NCBI RefSeq assembly: GCF_003610465.1
Contig: NZ_RAQI01000005.1
Location: 186,001 to 250,000 of the forward strand
Reading direction: 5' to 3'
Origin: Xenorhabdus ehlersii
GTDB lineage: Bacteria > Pseudomonadota > Gammaproteobacteria > Enterobacterales > Enterobacteriaceae
DNA: 64,000 bases
Shown piece by piece: positions 45,899-55,061 of the stretch. The notes under the pieces are model-generated. The model was given only the letters and a program-made list of their open reading frames with translations, had not been told where the DNA came from and did not search any database. The translations under genes and the position numbers were made by a program. The number at the start of each line of letters is the position of its first letter. Position 1 is the stretch's first letter.

Positions 45899-46684
45899 TT
45901 ACCTTAATTCAACCCACGAATCAATAAAATCGCCATCATTAGCGATATACGCATTGACATCGTAATGCGCCCCTGTGGGGACAATAAAAAACACGCTCAT
46001 CTCCACTTGTGGCCCATCGAAATCTGACCAGTTATACGCGACTTGAATTCCATTGACATTGGCACCAATTCCGATTGCACCCAGTTGTTTTTTTCGCGGT
46101 TTGGTTTTAACAAATACGGCTATTGGCTTGCCTGCATCATTTTTATATTGCGTCCCACCTATCCGTTTATACCGGACATTCTGCCAGCTCTGGTTAATGC
46201 CAATACTGGCGTTTTCAGCAACATCAGACAGCAAAGCTATCTCGCCGGATTTTTTGCGCAGATTGACGTAATATTGCGTTTCAGTGGTGCTATCCCGATA
46301 AAACACTGTGAGCATTTCCGGTTTTTCATGCGGCACGGCAGATAGCTGAACGTAATACCCGTTCGCATTTTTTAGTTTCACGCCTGCCCAGTCATGCGTA
46401 GCCTCAACATCCACACCACCGCACGAAAACATGTCATGTGATTTTTTCAGGGCAAAACGCCCGTTCGATTCGCTAGTCGAATACACACCAATTTCGCGGG
46501 GTTCGGGTTTGTGAGCCTCACTGTATACCTGCGACCACCGCCCGTCGGTATGGCGATCATGCAGCGTTGTTCCGCCAATCCAGCCTGTCGCCTCAATATC
46601 ACTGGTAGTCCAAACTTTCCCCTCAATGGTTCCGCCTGTTTTAGGGTAGGCATTTTTCGCCCGTTTCACCGTCTCCGCCAAACC
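45899..46684 (-). CDS. Silent tail-fibre C-terminal module 2 minus
   Basis: 262 codons from site D. The opening KRAKNAYPKTGGTIEGKVW resembles the expressed module, the middle is specific (TGWIGGTTLHDRHTDGRW, REIGVYSTSESNGRFAL), and the end (SIGINQSWQNVRYKR ... GDFIDSWVELR) is a distant form of the expressed tip. No start codon. Confidence 0.82.
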   Translation of the reverse strand, partial: GLAETVKRAKNAYPKTGGTIEGKVWTTSDIEATGWIGGTTLHDRHTDGRWSQVYSEAHKPEPREIGVYSTSESNGRFALKKSHDMFSCGGVDVEATHDWAGVKLKNANGYYVQLSAVPHEKPEMLTVFYRDSTTETQYYVNLRKKSGEIALLSDVAENASIGINQSWQNVRYKRIGGTQYKNDAGKPIAVFVKTKPRKKQLGAIGIGANVNGIQVAYNWSDFDGPQVEMSVFFIVPTGAHYDVNAYIANDGDFIDSWVELR

Positions 46685-46698
46685 GACGTTTAGTCCCA
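46673..46698 (-). other. DNA-invertase crossover site D, reverse
   Basis: Centre GA at 46685-46686; same core and TGGGACT-type spacer half as site B. Confidence 0.8.
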
Positions 46699-46832
46699 AT
46701 CAAAATTCATAACTGAATAAAGTATCCAACGAATACCCTTCTAAAAAATCAATTAATCATAATTTTTATTTATCATTTTTCCATTTGGAAACTTTCTGGA
46801 TCCTCGTTCTGAAATTTGGAATGTTTAGGAGG
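46699..46832. repeat. 134-bp inter-cassette spacer, copy 2
   Basis: Direct copy of 44273-44406. Confidence 0.85.
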
Positions 46833-46858
46833 TATCTTTTAACGTCGGTTTATCGGAT
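46833..46858 (+). other. DNA-invertase crossover site E, forward
   Basis: Central TC at 46845-46846; TATCTTTT-type spacer half as site C. Confidence 0.8.
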
Positions 46859-47665
46859 ACGGTGCCCAATAGTCGTCGAATTAACGGTAAACCGCTAACA
46901 GGTGACGTGAATCTGAACGCGGCTGATGTCGGTGCACTAAAAGTGGGTGATTATGGGATCGGTTCCCAACCCGTAGGAATCAGCTCACCCGCTGAATATG
47001 ATGCCAACTCTATGACAACAACTGGTTGGCATAGTGGCGGTGGCTATGCTGCTAAAAATTTCTACAACACCCACGCCCCTATCATGGTGATGACACGTAC
47101 TGGCGGTAGTGATAGCACGGGAATGGTCGCACAAATTCAGGTGGATGATGCAGGGATGGCGAGCCGTTACCGGTTGGGTAATCGGTGGAATAAATGGAAT
47201 ACCATTTGGGGTACAGCGAATACTACTGTTATTGATGGGTTCCTGAAAAAAGCTAGCCCCATCATCAAAATCTGGAATGACGGGAAATTTGAAACAAATG
47301 ACGAATCAACGGGTGCTATTGTCGAGCGTTTGTCTGAGGGCGTTTACCTCATCAAAAACGTGCTGGGATTTAATGCCGATGCGGCATGGGGCGGTGTTGA
47401 TGGCGGGGTTGAGATACCGCTGTGCAAAAATAAATTACCGTTGATTTGGGTGGATTATCGCGTGTTACCCGATGGTTCCATCAAAATCATGACCTACCAC
47501 CGTGAGCATGTAGAAGCACCTACATTCGCCCAAAATGTACGGGACGGCTACTCCGACGGTGATCCGATTGATATTCCTGTTGGTCGGTCTATATCTGTCC
47601 GTGTCCAGATGCCAGAGAATTCTATCTGGAATCAGCAACAACGGAAATTGACTGAGTCGGAGTAA
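46847..47665 (+). CDS. Silent tail-fibre C-terminal module 3 plus
   Basis: 273 codons in frame from site E. It opens with a NSRRINGKPLTGDVNLNAADVGAL repeat (split: INGKPLTGDVNLNAADVGAL), which lengthens the shaft, has a specific middle (TTTGWHSGGGYAAKNFYN, SRYRLGNRWNKWNTIWG) and the common KLTESE-type end. No assembly gene. Confidence 0.82.
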   Translation, partial: GLSDTVPNSRRINGKPLTGDVNLNAADVGALKVGDYGIGSQPVGISSPAEYDANSMTTTGWHSGGGYAAKNFYNTHAPIMVMTRTGGSDSTGMVAQIQVDDAGMASRYRLGNRWNKWNTIWGTANTTVIDGFLKKASPIIKIWNDGKFETNDESTGAIVERLSEGVYLIKNVLGFNADAAWGGVDGGVEIPLCKNKLPLIWVDYRVLPDGSIKIMTYHREHVEAPTFAQNVRDGYSDGDPIDIPVGRSISVRVQMPENSIWNQQQRKLTESE

Positions 47666-47669
47666 ATAT

Positions 47670-47686
47670 AGGGGCGCACAGCCCCT
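47670..47686. terminator. Two-way hairpin at the centre of cassette 3
   Basis: AGGGGC-GCACA-GCCCCT. Confidence 0.7.
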
Positions 47687-47691
47687 GATTG

Positions 47692-48123
47692 TTATTCTGG
47701 CGCTTTAGGCCAGTCAATGTTGGGTGCTGCCGAACAGTCTACCCGATTGAGCAATACCCGATATTTGCGCCATTCGGTCAATGCGGATTTTTCGGCATCG
47801 GTGGCCATATCGAGATCAACAGCATCCTGTAGCGGGGTAATAGCCATATCTGCCTGTTGTCGCAATGATGATTTTTGTTGTTCCGCCTGTTGTCGCAATT
47901 CCTCTGGCGTCGGCGGGGGTGGCGGCGGAATATCAACCCAGCATGGCATTCCATAGCTATCAGCTCCGCGCAACTTTCCTGATTTGGACTGGCTAAACTC
48001 CAAAAATACCGCATCAGCTACAGGAATGACATCATCAGGTAGAGTACCAGCGGTTTTATATTCCGCTAACAACGAAACGGGGTAAAAACTCAGAGTGGAA
48101 CAGCTAAATAAATAATTTTTCAT
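47692..48123 (-). CDS. Tail fibre assembly protein, cassette 3 minus
   Basis: 143 residues with its own N-terminal part ([34 protein letters not shown]), a proline run ([16 protein letters not shown]) and the common C-terminus. It starts two bases after the fibre-module stop. Confidence 0.82.
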   Translation of the reverse strand: MKNYLFSCSTLSFYPVSLLAEYKTAGTLPDDVIPVADAVFLEFSQSKSGKLRGADSYGMPCWVDIPPPPPPTPEELRQQAEQQKSSLRQQADMAITPLQDAVDLDMATDAEKSALTEWRKYRVLLNRVDCSAAPNIDWPKAPE

Positions 48124-48124
48124 A

Positions 48125-48517
48125 TTAATACCCTATTGCCATATATGTCACGACAGGTGGATAACTGGGTTCGTACAGGGATTGAATTAACAACTCTGCG
48201 GATTTTTGGTCGACTATTTTTGTGATGGCAATTAAAACCCACTGGCGGCTCGTTCCTCCATTTAAAACAGAATTTGTTAATGAAATACATTTGCTCGGAA
48301 ATTGAATAGGGAATGCAAACATCCGCTGTGACTGATACCAGTCATTTTTACCCGCTCCCAGCGTTGCCGTTTCTCCATGTACCCGCCCCCATTGAATTAT
48401 TAACCCACTGGGCAATTTTTGATAACCAGATTCAGTTAATTGGGATTCAAAATTTCTCATATCAGGAATCTGATTGCGCGCGTTTCCTACGGTTCGATAG
48501 ACCGTCTCCGCTAAACC
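48125..48517 (-). CDS. Silent tail-fibre C-terminal module 3 minus (gp53-like tip)
   Basis: 131 codons from site F, the shortest arm. The end resembles the gp53-like tip domain: [43 protein letters not shown]. No start codon. Confidence 0.82.
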   Translation of the reverse strand, partial: GLAETVYRTVGNARNQIPDMRNFESQLTESGYQKLPSGLIIQWGRVHGETATLGAGKNDWYQSQRMFAFPIQFPSKCISLTNSVLNGGTSRQWVLIAITKIVDQKSAELLIQSLYEPSYPPVVTYMAIGY

Positions 48518-48531
48518 GACGTTTAGTCCCA
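48506..48531 (-). other. DNA-invertase crossover site F, reverse
   Basis: Centre GA at 48518-48519; TGGGACT-type spacer half. Confidence 0.8.
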
Positions 48532-48665
48532 ATCAAAATTCATAACTGAATAAAGTATCCAACGAATACCCTTCTAAAAAATCAATTAATCATAATTTTT
48601 ATTTATCATTTTTCCATTTGGAAACTTTCTGGATCCTCGTTCTGAAATTTGGAATGTTTAGGAGG
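48532..48665. repeat. 134-bp inter-cassette spacer, copy 3
   Basis: Direct copy of 44273-44406. Confidence 0.85.
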
Positions 48666-48691
48666 TATCTTTTAACGTCGGTTTGGCGGCA
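48666..48691 (+). other. DNA-invertase crossover site G, forward
   Basis: Central TC at 48678-48679; TATCTTTT-type spacer half. Confidence 0.8.
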
Positions 48692-49144
48692 GGCTCGGCG
48701 TTACCGGTCGGTGTGCCTATTCCGTGGCCGTTAGAAACCCCGCCGGCTGGCTGGTTGAAATGTGATGGTTCGACATTCAATGCAGAACAATGTCCGGAGC
48801 TAGCGCGTGTATATCCCTCACTACGATTGCCGGATTTGCGGGGAGAGTTCATTCGTGGTTGGGATGGCGGCCGCGGGATAGATGCGGGACGTGCTCTACT
48901 CAACTGGCAGGATGATAGTTTTCGCGCACATAATCATGGAATTACAGCATTTGATGCGTGGGAACCCACGGTGTTGACACCTAATGACCGATCTGGGGAC
49001 GAGCTGTTGTCGACTGATAACGTCGTTAGAGATGGACGCAATCGGAACGGAACCGACAACCACAAATATCAAACCCGGAATGGAGGGGGGAGTGAGACCC
49101 GCCCCCGTAATATTGCATTTAACTACATCGTGAGGGCTGCATAG
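48680..49144 (+). CDS. Silent tail-fibre C-terminal module 4 plus (tail-collar type)
   Basis: 155 codons from site G. Collar domain close to module 2 plus (GVPIPWPLETPPAGWLKCDG, VYPSLRLPDLRGEFIRGWDG) but with a different loop region (AHNHGITAFDAWEPTVLTPN) and end ETRPRNIAFNYIVRAA. The loops would be the receptor-contact part. Confidence 0.85.
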   Translation, partial: GLAAGSALPVGVPIPWPLETPPAGWLKCDGSTFNAEQCPELARVYPSLRLPDLRGEFIRGWDGGRGIDAGRALLNWQDDSFRAHNHGITAFDAWEPTVLTPNDRSGDELLSTDNVVRDGRNRNGTDNHKYQTRNGGGSETRPRNIAFNYIVRAA

Positions 49145-49740
49145 TGATTCAGGCAGAATTGAATAGCGATTTTATCGCCATCGTGGCCGGAAATATCACC
49201 GTATTTCATTACAATGAGAAAACGCATGAATATATTTCGTCCTCTGTAAATTATTTACCCGTCGGTGTCAGCATCCCTGCACACTCGTGTATTGATGCAC
49301 CGAGTGAACGCAGGATTGGTTATGCTATTTGCCGCACGACGGATTTAGCCGGCTGGGAATATGTTGCTGACCACCGTGGTGAAACGGTATACAACATTAA
49401 AACAGGTGCCGCACAGGTGATTGCAGCGCTCGGTAATTATCCGCCAGACACAACACCAGACGCCCCCGCTACCCCATTCGATAAATGGGATGGAAAACAA
49501 TGGGTCACGGATATTGCGGCCCAACAGGTGTATGAGGTACAACAGGCTGAATCTCAAAAACGACAATTGTTGGATACAGCCAGAGCCAAAATTGATATTT
49601 ATCAGGATGCTGTTGACCTCGATATGGCCACCGATGCTGAGCAAACCGCATTAACCGAATGGCGCAAATATCGGGTACTGCTCAATCGGGTAGACTGTTC
49701 GACAGCACCCAACATTGACTGGCCTAAAGCGCCAGAATAA
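49144..49740 (+). CDS. Tail fibre assembly protein, cassette 4 plus
   Basis: 198 residues, GTG start overlapping the module stop. Closely related to the copy at 44927 (VGVSIPAHSCIDAPSERRIG; common C-terminus). Confidence 0.85.
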   Translation: MIQAELNSDFIAIVAGNITVFHYNEKTHEYISSSVNYLPVGVSIPAHSCIDAPSERRIGYAICRTTDLAGWEYVADHRGETVYNIKTGAAQVIAALGNYPPDTTPDAPATPFDKWDGKQWVTDIAAQQVYEVQQAESQKRQLLDTARAKIDIYQDAVDLDMATDAEQTALTEWRKYRVLLNRVDCSTAPNIDWPKAPE

Positions 49741-49745
49741 CAATC

Positions 49746-49764
49746 AGGGGCATAGTTTGCCCCT
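49746..49764. terminator. Two-way hairpin at the centre of cassette 4
   Basis: AGGGGCA-TAGTT-TGCCCCT. Confidence 0.7.
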
Positions 49765-49768
49765 ATAT

Positions 49769-50800
49769 TTATTCCGACTCAGTCAATTTCCGTTGTTGCT
49801 GATTCCAAATAGAACTCTCTGGCATCTGGACACGGACAGATATAGACCGACCGGCGGGGATATCAATCGGATCACCGTCGGAGTAGCCGTCCCGTACATT
49901 TTGGGCGAATGTGGGTGCGTTTGGATGCTCTCGGTGATACGTCATGATTTTGATGGAACCGTCCGGCAACACTTTGTAATCCACCCAAATCAACGGCAGT
50001 TTATTTTTGCACAGCGGTATCTCAACCCCACCATCAACGCCGCCCCATGCCGCATCTGCATTAAATCCCAGCACGTTTTTAATGAGATAGACGCCCTCGG
50101 ATAGACGTTCAACGATTGCGCCCTCGGATTCGTCGTTGGTAGTGAATTTGCCATCGGGGTGAATTTCAATGATAGGGGACGCTGTTTTGATGTAACCGTC
50201 AACGACGGTGGTGTTCGTTTTTCCCCATAACGCACCTCCCCGAATAGATGATCCCACCTGCATCTGGAATTGCAGCTCATTGCGGCTCGCACTGACCCAC
50301 AAATGGAATGCGTTATTGGCATCATACCGGAGCAAAATACCTGCTCCCCACCCTCCCCACATGTCCCTCCCAGCACCTCCCCCCATACGATAAAATGACG
50401 TTGGGAACCGCTTGGCTCTTAAATCATCGTTGGTAGCTACCGGTAGGTTAGTTTCACCCAACCCAAATCGCAGATATCGGTTGTCAAAATTTGAGTAATC
50501 TCCGGGCTGAACCTGTTTTCCAACTCGCAACCCTTCACGAATATTACATCCGCCTAATGTATCGATATTTGTAATACCCCGACCCCGCAAATAATGGTTG
50601 AATACAGGGTTTGATGATGTCCCGTTGTTATAACCCAGTTGAGTCTGTTCATCACCAACGCCGTTATCGTCCAATTGCGTAGATATCGCAATCGAACCTG
50701 TGCCCATCCTAAACCCTGAGAATCTGACCGGTGCCAGCAAATCTCCGCCATCATGTCTATTGAGGGCATTTTCCGCCAGTCGTTTTGTTCCCGCCAAACC
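49769..50800 (-). CDS. Silent tail-fibre C-terminal module 4 minus
   Basis: 344 codons from site H. Specific first part (HDGGDLLAPVRFSGFRMGTG, GITNIDTLGGCNIREGLRVG, AGRDMWGGWGAGILLRYD) and the common KLTESE-type end. No assembly gene and no start codon; the only ATG-like start lies within the site region. Confidence 0.82.
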   Translation of the reverse strand, partial: GLAGTKRLAENALNRHDGGDLLAPVRFSGFRMGTGSIAISTQLDDNGVGDEQTQLGYNNGTSSNPVFNHYLRGRGITNIDTLGGCNIREGLRVGKQVQPGDYSNFDNRYLRFGLGETNLPVATNDDLRAKRFPTSFYRMGGGAGRDMWGGWGAGILLRYDANNAFHLWVSASRNELQFQMQVGSSIRGGALWGKTNTTVVDGYIKTASPIIEIHPDGKFTTNDESEGAIVERLSEGVYLIKNVLGFNADAAWGGVDGGVEIPLCKNKLPLIWVDYKVLPDGSIKIMTYHREHPNAPTFAQNVRDGYSDGDPIDIPAGRSISVRVQMPESSIWNQQQRKLTESE

Positions 50801-50814
50801 GACGTTAAAAGATA
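50789..50814 (-). other. DNA-invertase crossover site H, reverse
   Basis: Centre GA at 50801-50802. Unlike sites B, D and F, the spacer-side half is of the TATCTTTT type, showing that the next spacer is flipped. Confidence 0.8.
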
Positions 50815-50948
50815 CCTCCTAAACATTCCAAATTTCAGAACGAGGATCCAGAAAGTTTCCAAATGGAAAAATGATAAATAAAAATTATGATTAATTGATT
50901 TTTTAGAAGGGTATTCGTTGGATACTTTATTCAGTTATGAATTTTGAT
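50815..50948. repeat. 134-bp inter-cassette spacer, copy 4, inverted
   Basis: Reverse complement of 44273-44406, same length. Confidence 0.85.
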
Positions 50949-50974
50949 TGGGACTAAACGTCGGTTTGGCGGGA
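50949..50974 (+). other. DNA-invertase crossover site I, forward
   Basis: Central TC at 50961-50962; spacer-side half of the TGGGACT type. Confidence 0.8.
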
Positions 50975-51101
50975 ACGGCGGAGCTGGCGAAAAATGCCCT
51001 ACCGAAAACAGGGGGAACGTTAACTAACAACGGCCGCGTGCTGGAATTGAAAAATACAACCAGCAATTCATTGTATATTCAAGGAACCAACCATAACGAT
51101 G

Positions 51102-52384
51102 CAGGGCAAACGGGTCTAAATTGCTCAATATGATTAGCGGAGTATATTCAGTACAGAGAAATAGGAATAATCGCCGTTTGTGATTTATCATTAGCACCTC
51201 ATCAATGATAATCCTAGAAACTGCCATGCAAGCCACAACCCTCAGCAATGCTTTTGGACACCTCACTGATCCGCGTGTTAACCGGACTAAACAATATTCA
51301 CTCATCGACATTTTGACTATCTCGATCTGTGCCGTAATCTGCGGTTGTGAAGGTTTCAATGCGATTGAAGAATACGGTAAATCTAAAGAAGATTGGTTCC
51401 GGCAATTTCTGGCTCTTCCTAATGGCATTCCCAGTCATGATACCTTTAACGATGTGATAAACCGGCTTGATCCCCAAGAATTTGGACTCGCATTTACCCA
51501 ATGGGTGAAGAGCTTAGCCACATTCTCTGATGACATTATCGCCTTGGATGGCAAAACATTGCGGGGTACGCTTGACAAAGCGAATGGTGCACCGGCGCTT
51601 CATCTGGTTAGCGCCTGGTCAGTTGAGAATCAACTTTGCTTTGGTCAGGTGAAAGTCTCAGATAAATCGAACGAAATTACCACAATCCCCAACTTGCTGG
51701 CCTTGTTGGATATTGAAGGTTCCACTGTCACGATTGATGCAATGGGCTGTCAGTACAAAATTGCTGATCAGATTGTCGGGGAGCAGGCTGATTATGTTCT
51801 GGCATTAAAAGGCAATCAGGGTGAATTTCATGACGATATCAAATACTTTTTAGATACTCAGCTAGCAAAAAGTTTTAGGGGGATCCCCCACGCTCAAACC
51901 CGGAGTACAGGAGGCGATCACGGTCGTATCGAACAGCGTCAGTTGTGGCTGGTTAACGATATTCACTGGTTACGGGAACGACATCCTCAGTGGCACACAC
52001 TGGGTGGCATCGCGGTGGTGGAGTCTTGGCGTGAAGAGCAGGGAAAACCCGAGAGTTACGCCCGACGTTATTATATTACCAGTCATCGTGATAAATCGGC
52101 GGACTTTATTGCGGGAGCGATACGTAGCCATTGGCATATTGAAAATAAATTGCACTGGCAGCTGGATGTGAGTTTTGGTGAAGACAGCCAGCGTCTGAGA
52201 AGCGGTCATGCTGCTGAAAATATCGCTTTAGTAAATAAAATAGCCCTTAACCTGCTGAAAAATGAGAAAACCGTAAAGGTAGGAGTGAAAACTAAGCGTC
52301 AGAAAGCAGGATGGGATAATAGTTACATGCTGAAAGTCCTCACGGTGGGTTTTACGTCAGTATAATTTAGACCCGTTTGCCCTG
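51102..52384 (+). mobile_element. ISAs1-family insertion sequence
   Basis: 1283 bases bounded by inverted ends that match over 21 bases (CAGGGCAAACGGGTCTAAAT at the left, its complement at the right). A 10-bp target duplication CATAACGATG stands at 51092-51101 and 52385-52394. Inserted in the fibre module of cassette 5. Ends and duplication are intact, so the insertion is probably recent. Confidence 0.92.
51226..52365 (+). CDS. ISAs1-family transposase
   Basis: The 379-residue DDE transposase has LTDPRVNRTKQYSLIDILTI (split: LTDPRVNRTKQYSLIDI), CAVICGCEGFNAIEEYGK, the first Asp region in IALDGKTLRGTLDKANGAPA, VTIDAMGCQ, DYVLALKGNQ and the Glu region SHWHIENKLHWQLDVSFGED (HWHIENKLHWQLDVSFGED). 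Length and motifs are complete. The ATG at 51226 matches the family start. Confidence 0.92.
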   Translation: MQATTLSNAFGHLTDPRVNRTKQYSLIDILTISICAVICGCEGFNAIEEYGKSKEDWFRQFLALPNGIPSHDTFNDVINRLDPQEFGLAFTQWVKSLATFSDDIIALDGKTLRGTLDKANGAPALHLVSAWSVENQLCFGQVKVSDKSNEITTIPNLLALLDIEGSTVTIDAMGCQYKIADQIVGEQADYVLALKGNQGEFHDDIKYFLDTQLAKSFRGIPHAQTRSTGGDHGRIEQRQLWLVNDIHWLRERHPQWHTLGGIAVVESWREEQGKPESYARRYYITSHRDKSADFIAGAIRSHWHIENKLHWQLDVSFGEDSQRLRSGHAAENIALVNKIALNLLKNEKTVKVGVKTKRQKAGWDNSYMLKVLTVGFTSV

Positions 52385-53087
52385 CATAACGATGTTGCAA
52401 AATGGCGAATTGGCAATACAGGTGCGAACAATGATTTTTCATTACATAACGTTATTGAGGGAACGTATGTTGTTATTGCAAACAAAACCATCACCGTTAA
52501 CGGCGTGCCCATCATTAATGGAAACGATCTGGCATCCCTAAAAAATAATATTGATGCAGCAAATCAACAGGCAGAGAACGCAAACAAAAATGCGAACAAT
52601 CGCGTTCCCAATAGTCGGAAAATCAACGGAAAACAACTAACTAGTGATGTTACCTTGAATGCAGGTGACGTTGGCGCGTTATCAACATTGGGTGGCACGC
52701 TGACGAATAATGGCAATGTGCTGGAATTGAAAAATACCGTGACCAGTTCATTATATATTCAGGGTACCGACCAGAACGGAAATCCCCGTTGGCGCGTCGG
52801 GAGTCCAGGTGTGAGTGATATGTTGACGGTGCATAACGTTATTGGCGACACCTATGTATATATCGGTAACAATGGGGATGTCAAAATAAACAATAACCCT
52901 ATCATTACCGGCGTCAGATTGGGTGAAATGATATCGACATCCGTGCCTGCTGCACAGGTCACCGTGTTGCCAGACGGCCACGTTGTTGTCGGGATAACTA
53001 AAAACAGCGCGGGTTCAGTCTCACACGTACCGAGTCGCCCCATTCAGTATTTAATCGCCGGCCAGTGGCGAAATGTCGAGGTGTTCA

Positions 53088-53603
53088 ATGGTTAAATTCG
53101 AATCGTTTCAGAAATACAAACCGACTGACGCGATTGCCGGCGTTGCCTATTTGATGAGTGCAGACAACACTGACTGGTACGAATGCCAGAAATTATTTTC
53201 CCCTGCCACGCTCAAAATTGTTTATGACGAAAATTTAGTTATCCGGTCAATGGGGTATGACGTCAGCGCATTTTTCCCGATTGGTCTGTCAATCGCCGAA
53301 ATTGACCCCAAACAGGTGCCAGTGGGACTCAACATTAATGGGGGCTGGCAGTATAGGGCGGGTAAAATCTGTCCGCGTATTTATACCCCAGAGGAGTACC
53401 AACAACAGGCGGTGTATCAAAAACAGCATCTAATGAACATAGCGAGGGATAAAATCGCGCCGTTACAGGACGCGGTAGACCTCGATATGGCCACCGATGC
53501 CGAGAAATTATCATTAGCCGAATGGCGTAAATATCGGGTACTGCTCAATCGGGTGGATTGCTCTACCGCACCTGATATCCAATGGCCGGAACAGCCGAAA
53601 TAA
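53088..53603 (+). CDS. Tail fibre assembly protein, cassette 5 plus
   Basis: 171 residues with an N-terminal part ([38 protein letters not shown]) related to the copy at 53630, and the common C-terminus. Start ATG overlaps the fibre-module stop. Confidence 0.83.
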   Translation: MVKFESFQKYKPTDAIAGVAYLMSADNTDWYECQKLFSPATLKIVYDENLVIRSMGYDVSAFFPIGLSIAEIDPKQVPVGLNINGGWQYRAGKICPRIYTPEEYQQQAVYQKQHLMNIARDKIAPLQDAVDLDMATDAEKLSLAEWRKYRVLLNRVDCSTAPDIQWPEQPK

Positions 53604-53607
53604 ATAG

Positions 53608-53624
53608 AGGGGCTAAATGCCCCT
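53608..53624. terminator. Two-way hairpin at the centre of cassette 5
   Basis: AGGGGC-TAAAT-GCCCCT. Confidence 0.7.
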
Positions 53625-53629
53625 GATTG

Positions 53630-54160
53630 TTATTCTGGCGCTTTAGGCCAGTCAATATTTGGTGCTGTCGAACAGTCTACGCGGTTTAATAACACGGTGT
53701 ATTTTTTCCACGCGATCAGTGTCGATTGCTCTGTGTCTGTTGCCATGTTGAGATCGACAGCATATTGGAGTGGAGTGATTGAATTTGTAGCCTGAGACAT
53801 TAGATAGCGTTTCTGCGATTCTGCCTGTTGCTGCAATTCCGCTGGCGTCTGAATTCTGGGCGTAATTTCCCCATTAATGAAAACCCACTCGTGATCCCAG
53901 CCAAAATCATCAGGAACATCATTTTTCACAATTTCAGCGACATATAACCCTATTGGACATAACGTGCTGGCATCATCACTAAACGAGCGGATAATACCAT
54001 CATCATCATAGGCAATTTTTAACGTATCCGGTTCAAAATTCTGTTGTTGTTCGTACCAATCACCATCTGCATTTGTCAGATACAGACAGTTACCGTAGGG
54101 TTTTGATGTTGGCGTATATTCAACAAATTTTTTAGCCATTTTATTGTTATTGCGTGACAT
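53630..54160 (-). CDS. Tail fibre assembly protein, cassette 5 minus
   Basis: 176 residues (KKFVEYTPTSKPYGNCLYL, WYEQQQNFEPDTLKIAYDD, common end). The ATG at 54158-54160 follows GGAGGGTGG and overlaps the fibre-module end. Confidence 0.83.
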   Translation of the reverse strand: MSRNNNKMAKKFVEYTPTSKPYGNCLYLTNADGDWYEQQQNFEPDTLKIAYDDDGIIRSFSDDASTLCPIGLYVAEIVKNDVPDDFGWDHEWVFINGEITPRIQTPAELQQQAESQKRYLMSQATNSITPLQYAVDLNMATDTEQSTLIAWKKYTVLLNRVDCSTAPNIDWPKAPE

Positions 54161-55061
54161 TGATCCACCCTCCATTTCTCATGATCTGCAAATTAGCGAC
54201 GCGTAGCCGTTCGATGACCCAAACGCCGCCGCCAGGTGTTCGTGACAGCCGAACACCAACCACAAATTCGTTGGTTGAAAAATCCAACCATTCGTCTATT
54301 TTTGTTGTTATTTCACGGGGTGTTGATAATCGCAGCGACGTGACATATTTTTCCGCATCGGCCGAATTCAGTAATGTCCCGTTGGTTTTCGGTATATGAT
54401 TTACATTTACCTGACCATTAGTTTTTTGTGAAATGATGGCACCACCGGCGCCATTCATTTCTATTGTCACGGTGTTTTTATTGCGTGTATCCGATAATTC
54501 AACACCGGCAAATCCATTATTCGCTGCAACATAGACCCTGTCATAGGTTGATAACCATTGTTTAACAGCAATACTGCCATCAACGACGCCACCCGTTCTC
54601 GGTAGGGCGTTTTCCGCTAGTTTCACCGTGCCCACTAACCCAATATTCCGCACAAACTCTGGTTTGTTGGGGATATCGGCGCCGTTTCGGGATTTTTCGA
54701 GGCGGTTGTCTAGGGCGTCAGTTACGGATTTCTGGCTCATCACCTGCGATACACTGTCACCCACAGATTGGATAATGTCCGCTGAATTCAATAGTATCCC
54801 GTTGGTTTTCGGGATGTGGTTTACGTTTACCTGTCCGTTAGTTTTTTGTGAAATGTAAACACCGCCGGTGCCGTTCATTTCTAACGTCGCCGTATTGCTG
54901 GTTCTGGAATCCGATAATTCAACACCGGCAAATCCATTATTAGACGCGACATATACCCGATCAAACGTTGATAACCACTGTTTAACTGCGAGGCTGCCAT
55001 CAACAATGCCACCCGTTCTCGGTAGGGCGTTTTCCGCTAGTTCCACCGTTCCCGCTAAACC
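54147..55061 (-). CDS. Silent tail-fibre C-terminal module 5 minus
   Basis: 305 codons from site J. It has two copies of a 140-residue unit (ELAENALPRTGGIVDGS ... QKTNGQVNVNHIPKTNG), showing tandem duplication, and ends FVVGVRLSRTPGGGVWVIER. The frame continues upstream of the site to a stop near 55135 (WFSRFREWDLGLDRKDPWVV), which looks like the end of another constant region. Confidence 0.82.
   Translation of the reverse strand, partial: GLAGTVELAENALPRTGGIVDGSLAVKQWLSTFDRVYVASNNGFAGVELSDSRTSNTATLEMNGTGGVYISQKTNGQVNVNHIPKTNGILLNSADIIQSVGDSVSQVMSQKSVTDALDNRLEKSRNGADIPNKPEFVRNIGLVGTVKLAENALPRTGGVVDGSIAVKQWLSTYDRVYVAANNGFAGVELSDTRNKNTVTIEMNGAGGAIISQKTNGQVNVNHIPKTNGTLLNSADAEKYVTSLRLSTPREITTKIDEWLDFSTNEFVVGVRLSRTPGGGVWVIERLRVANLQIMRNGGWINVTQ

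Larger units (their letters stand above)
50963..53095 (+). pseudogene. Silent tail-fibre C-terminal module 5 plus, interrupted by an ISAs1-family element
   Basis: The frame runs from site I (AELAKNALPKTGGTLTNNG, NSLYIQGTNHND), is cut by the insertion at 51102-52384 and resumes VAKWRIGNTGANNDFSLHN to the stop at 53095. Taking out the element and one copy of the 10-bp duplication restores one frame. The two halves are internal repeats of each other (LTNNGxVLELKNT...SLYIQGTxxN). The tail contains VPNSRKINGKQLTSDVTLNA and VTVLPDGHVVVGITKNSAG. If brought into use now, it would give a truncated fibre. Confidence 0.85.

Noticed and set aside
54640..54665. An eleventh crossover site inside module 5 minus
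   Set aside because: The sequence coding RNIGLVGTV has lost the CCTCGGTTT core, so it looks like a decayed copy from internal duplication.
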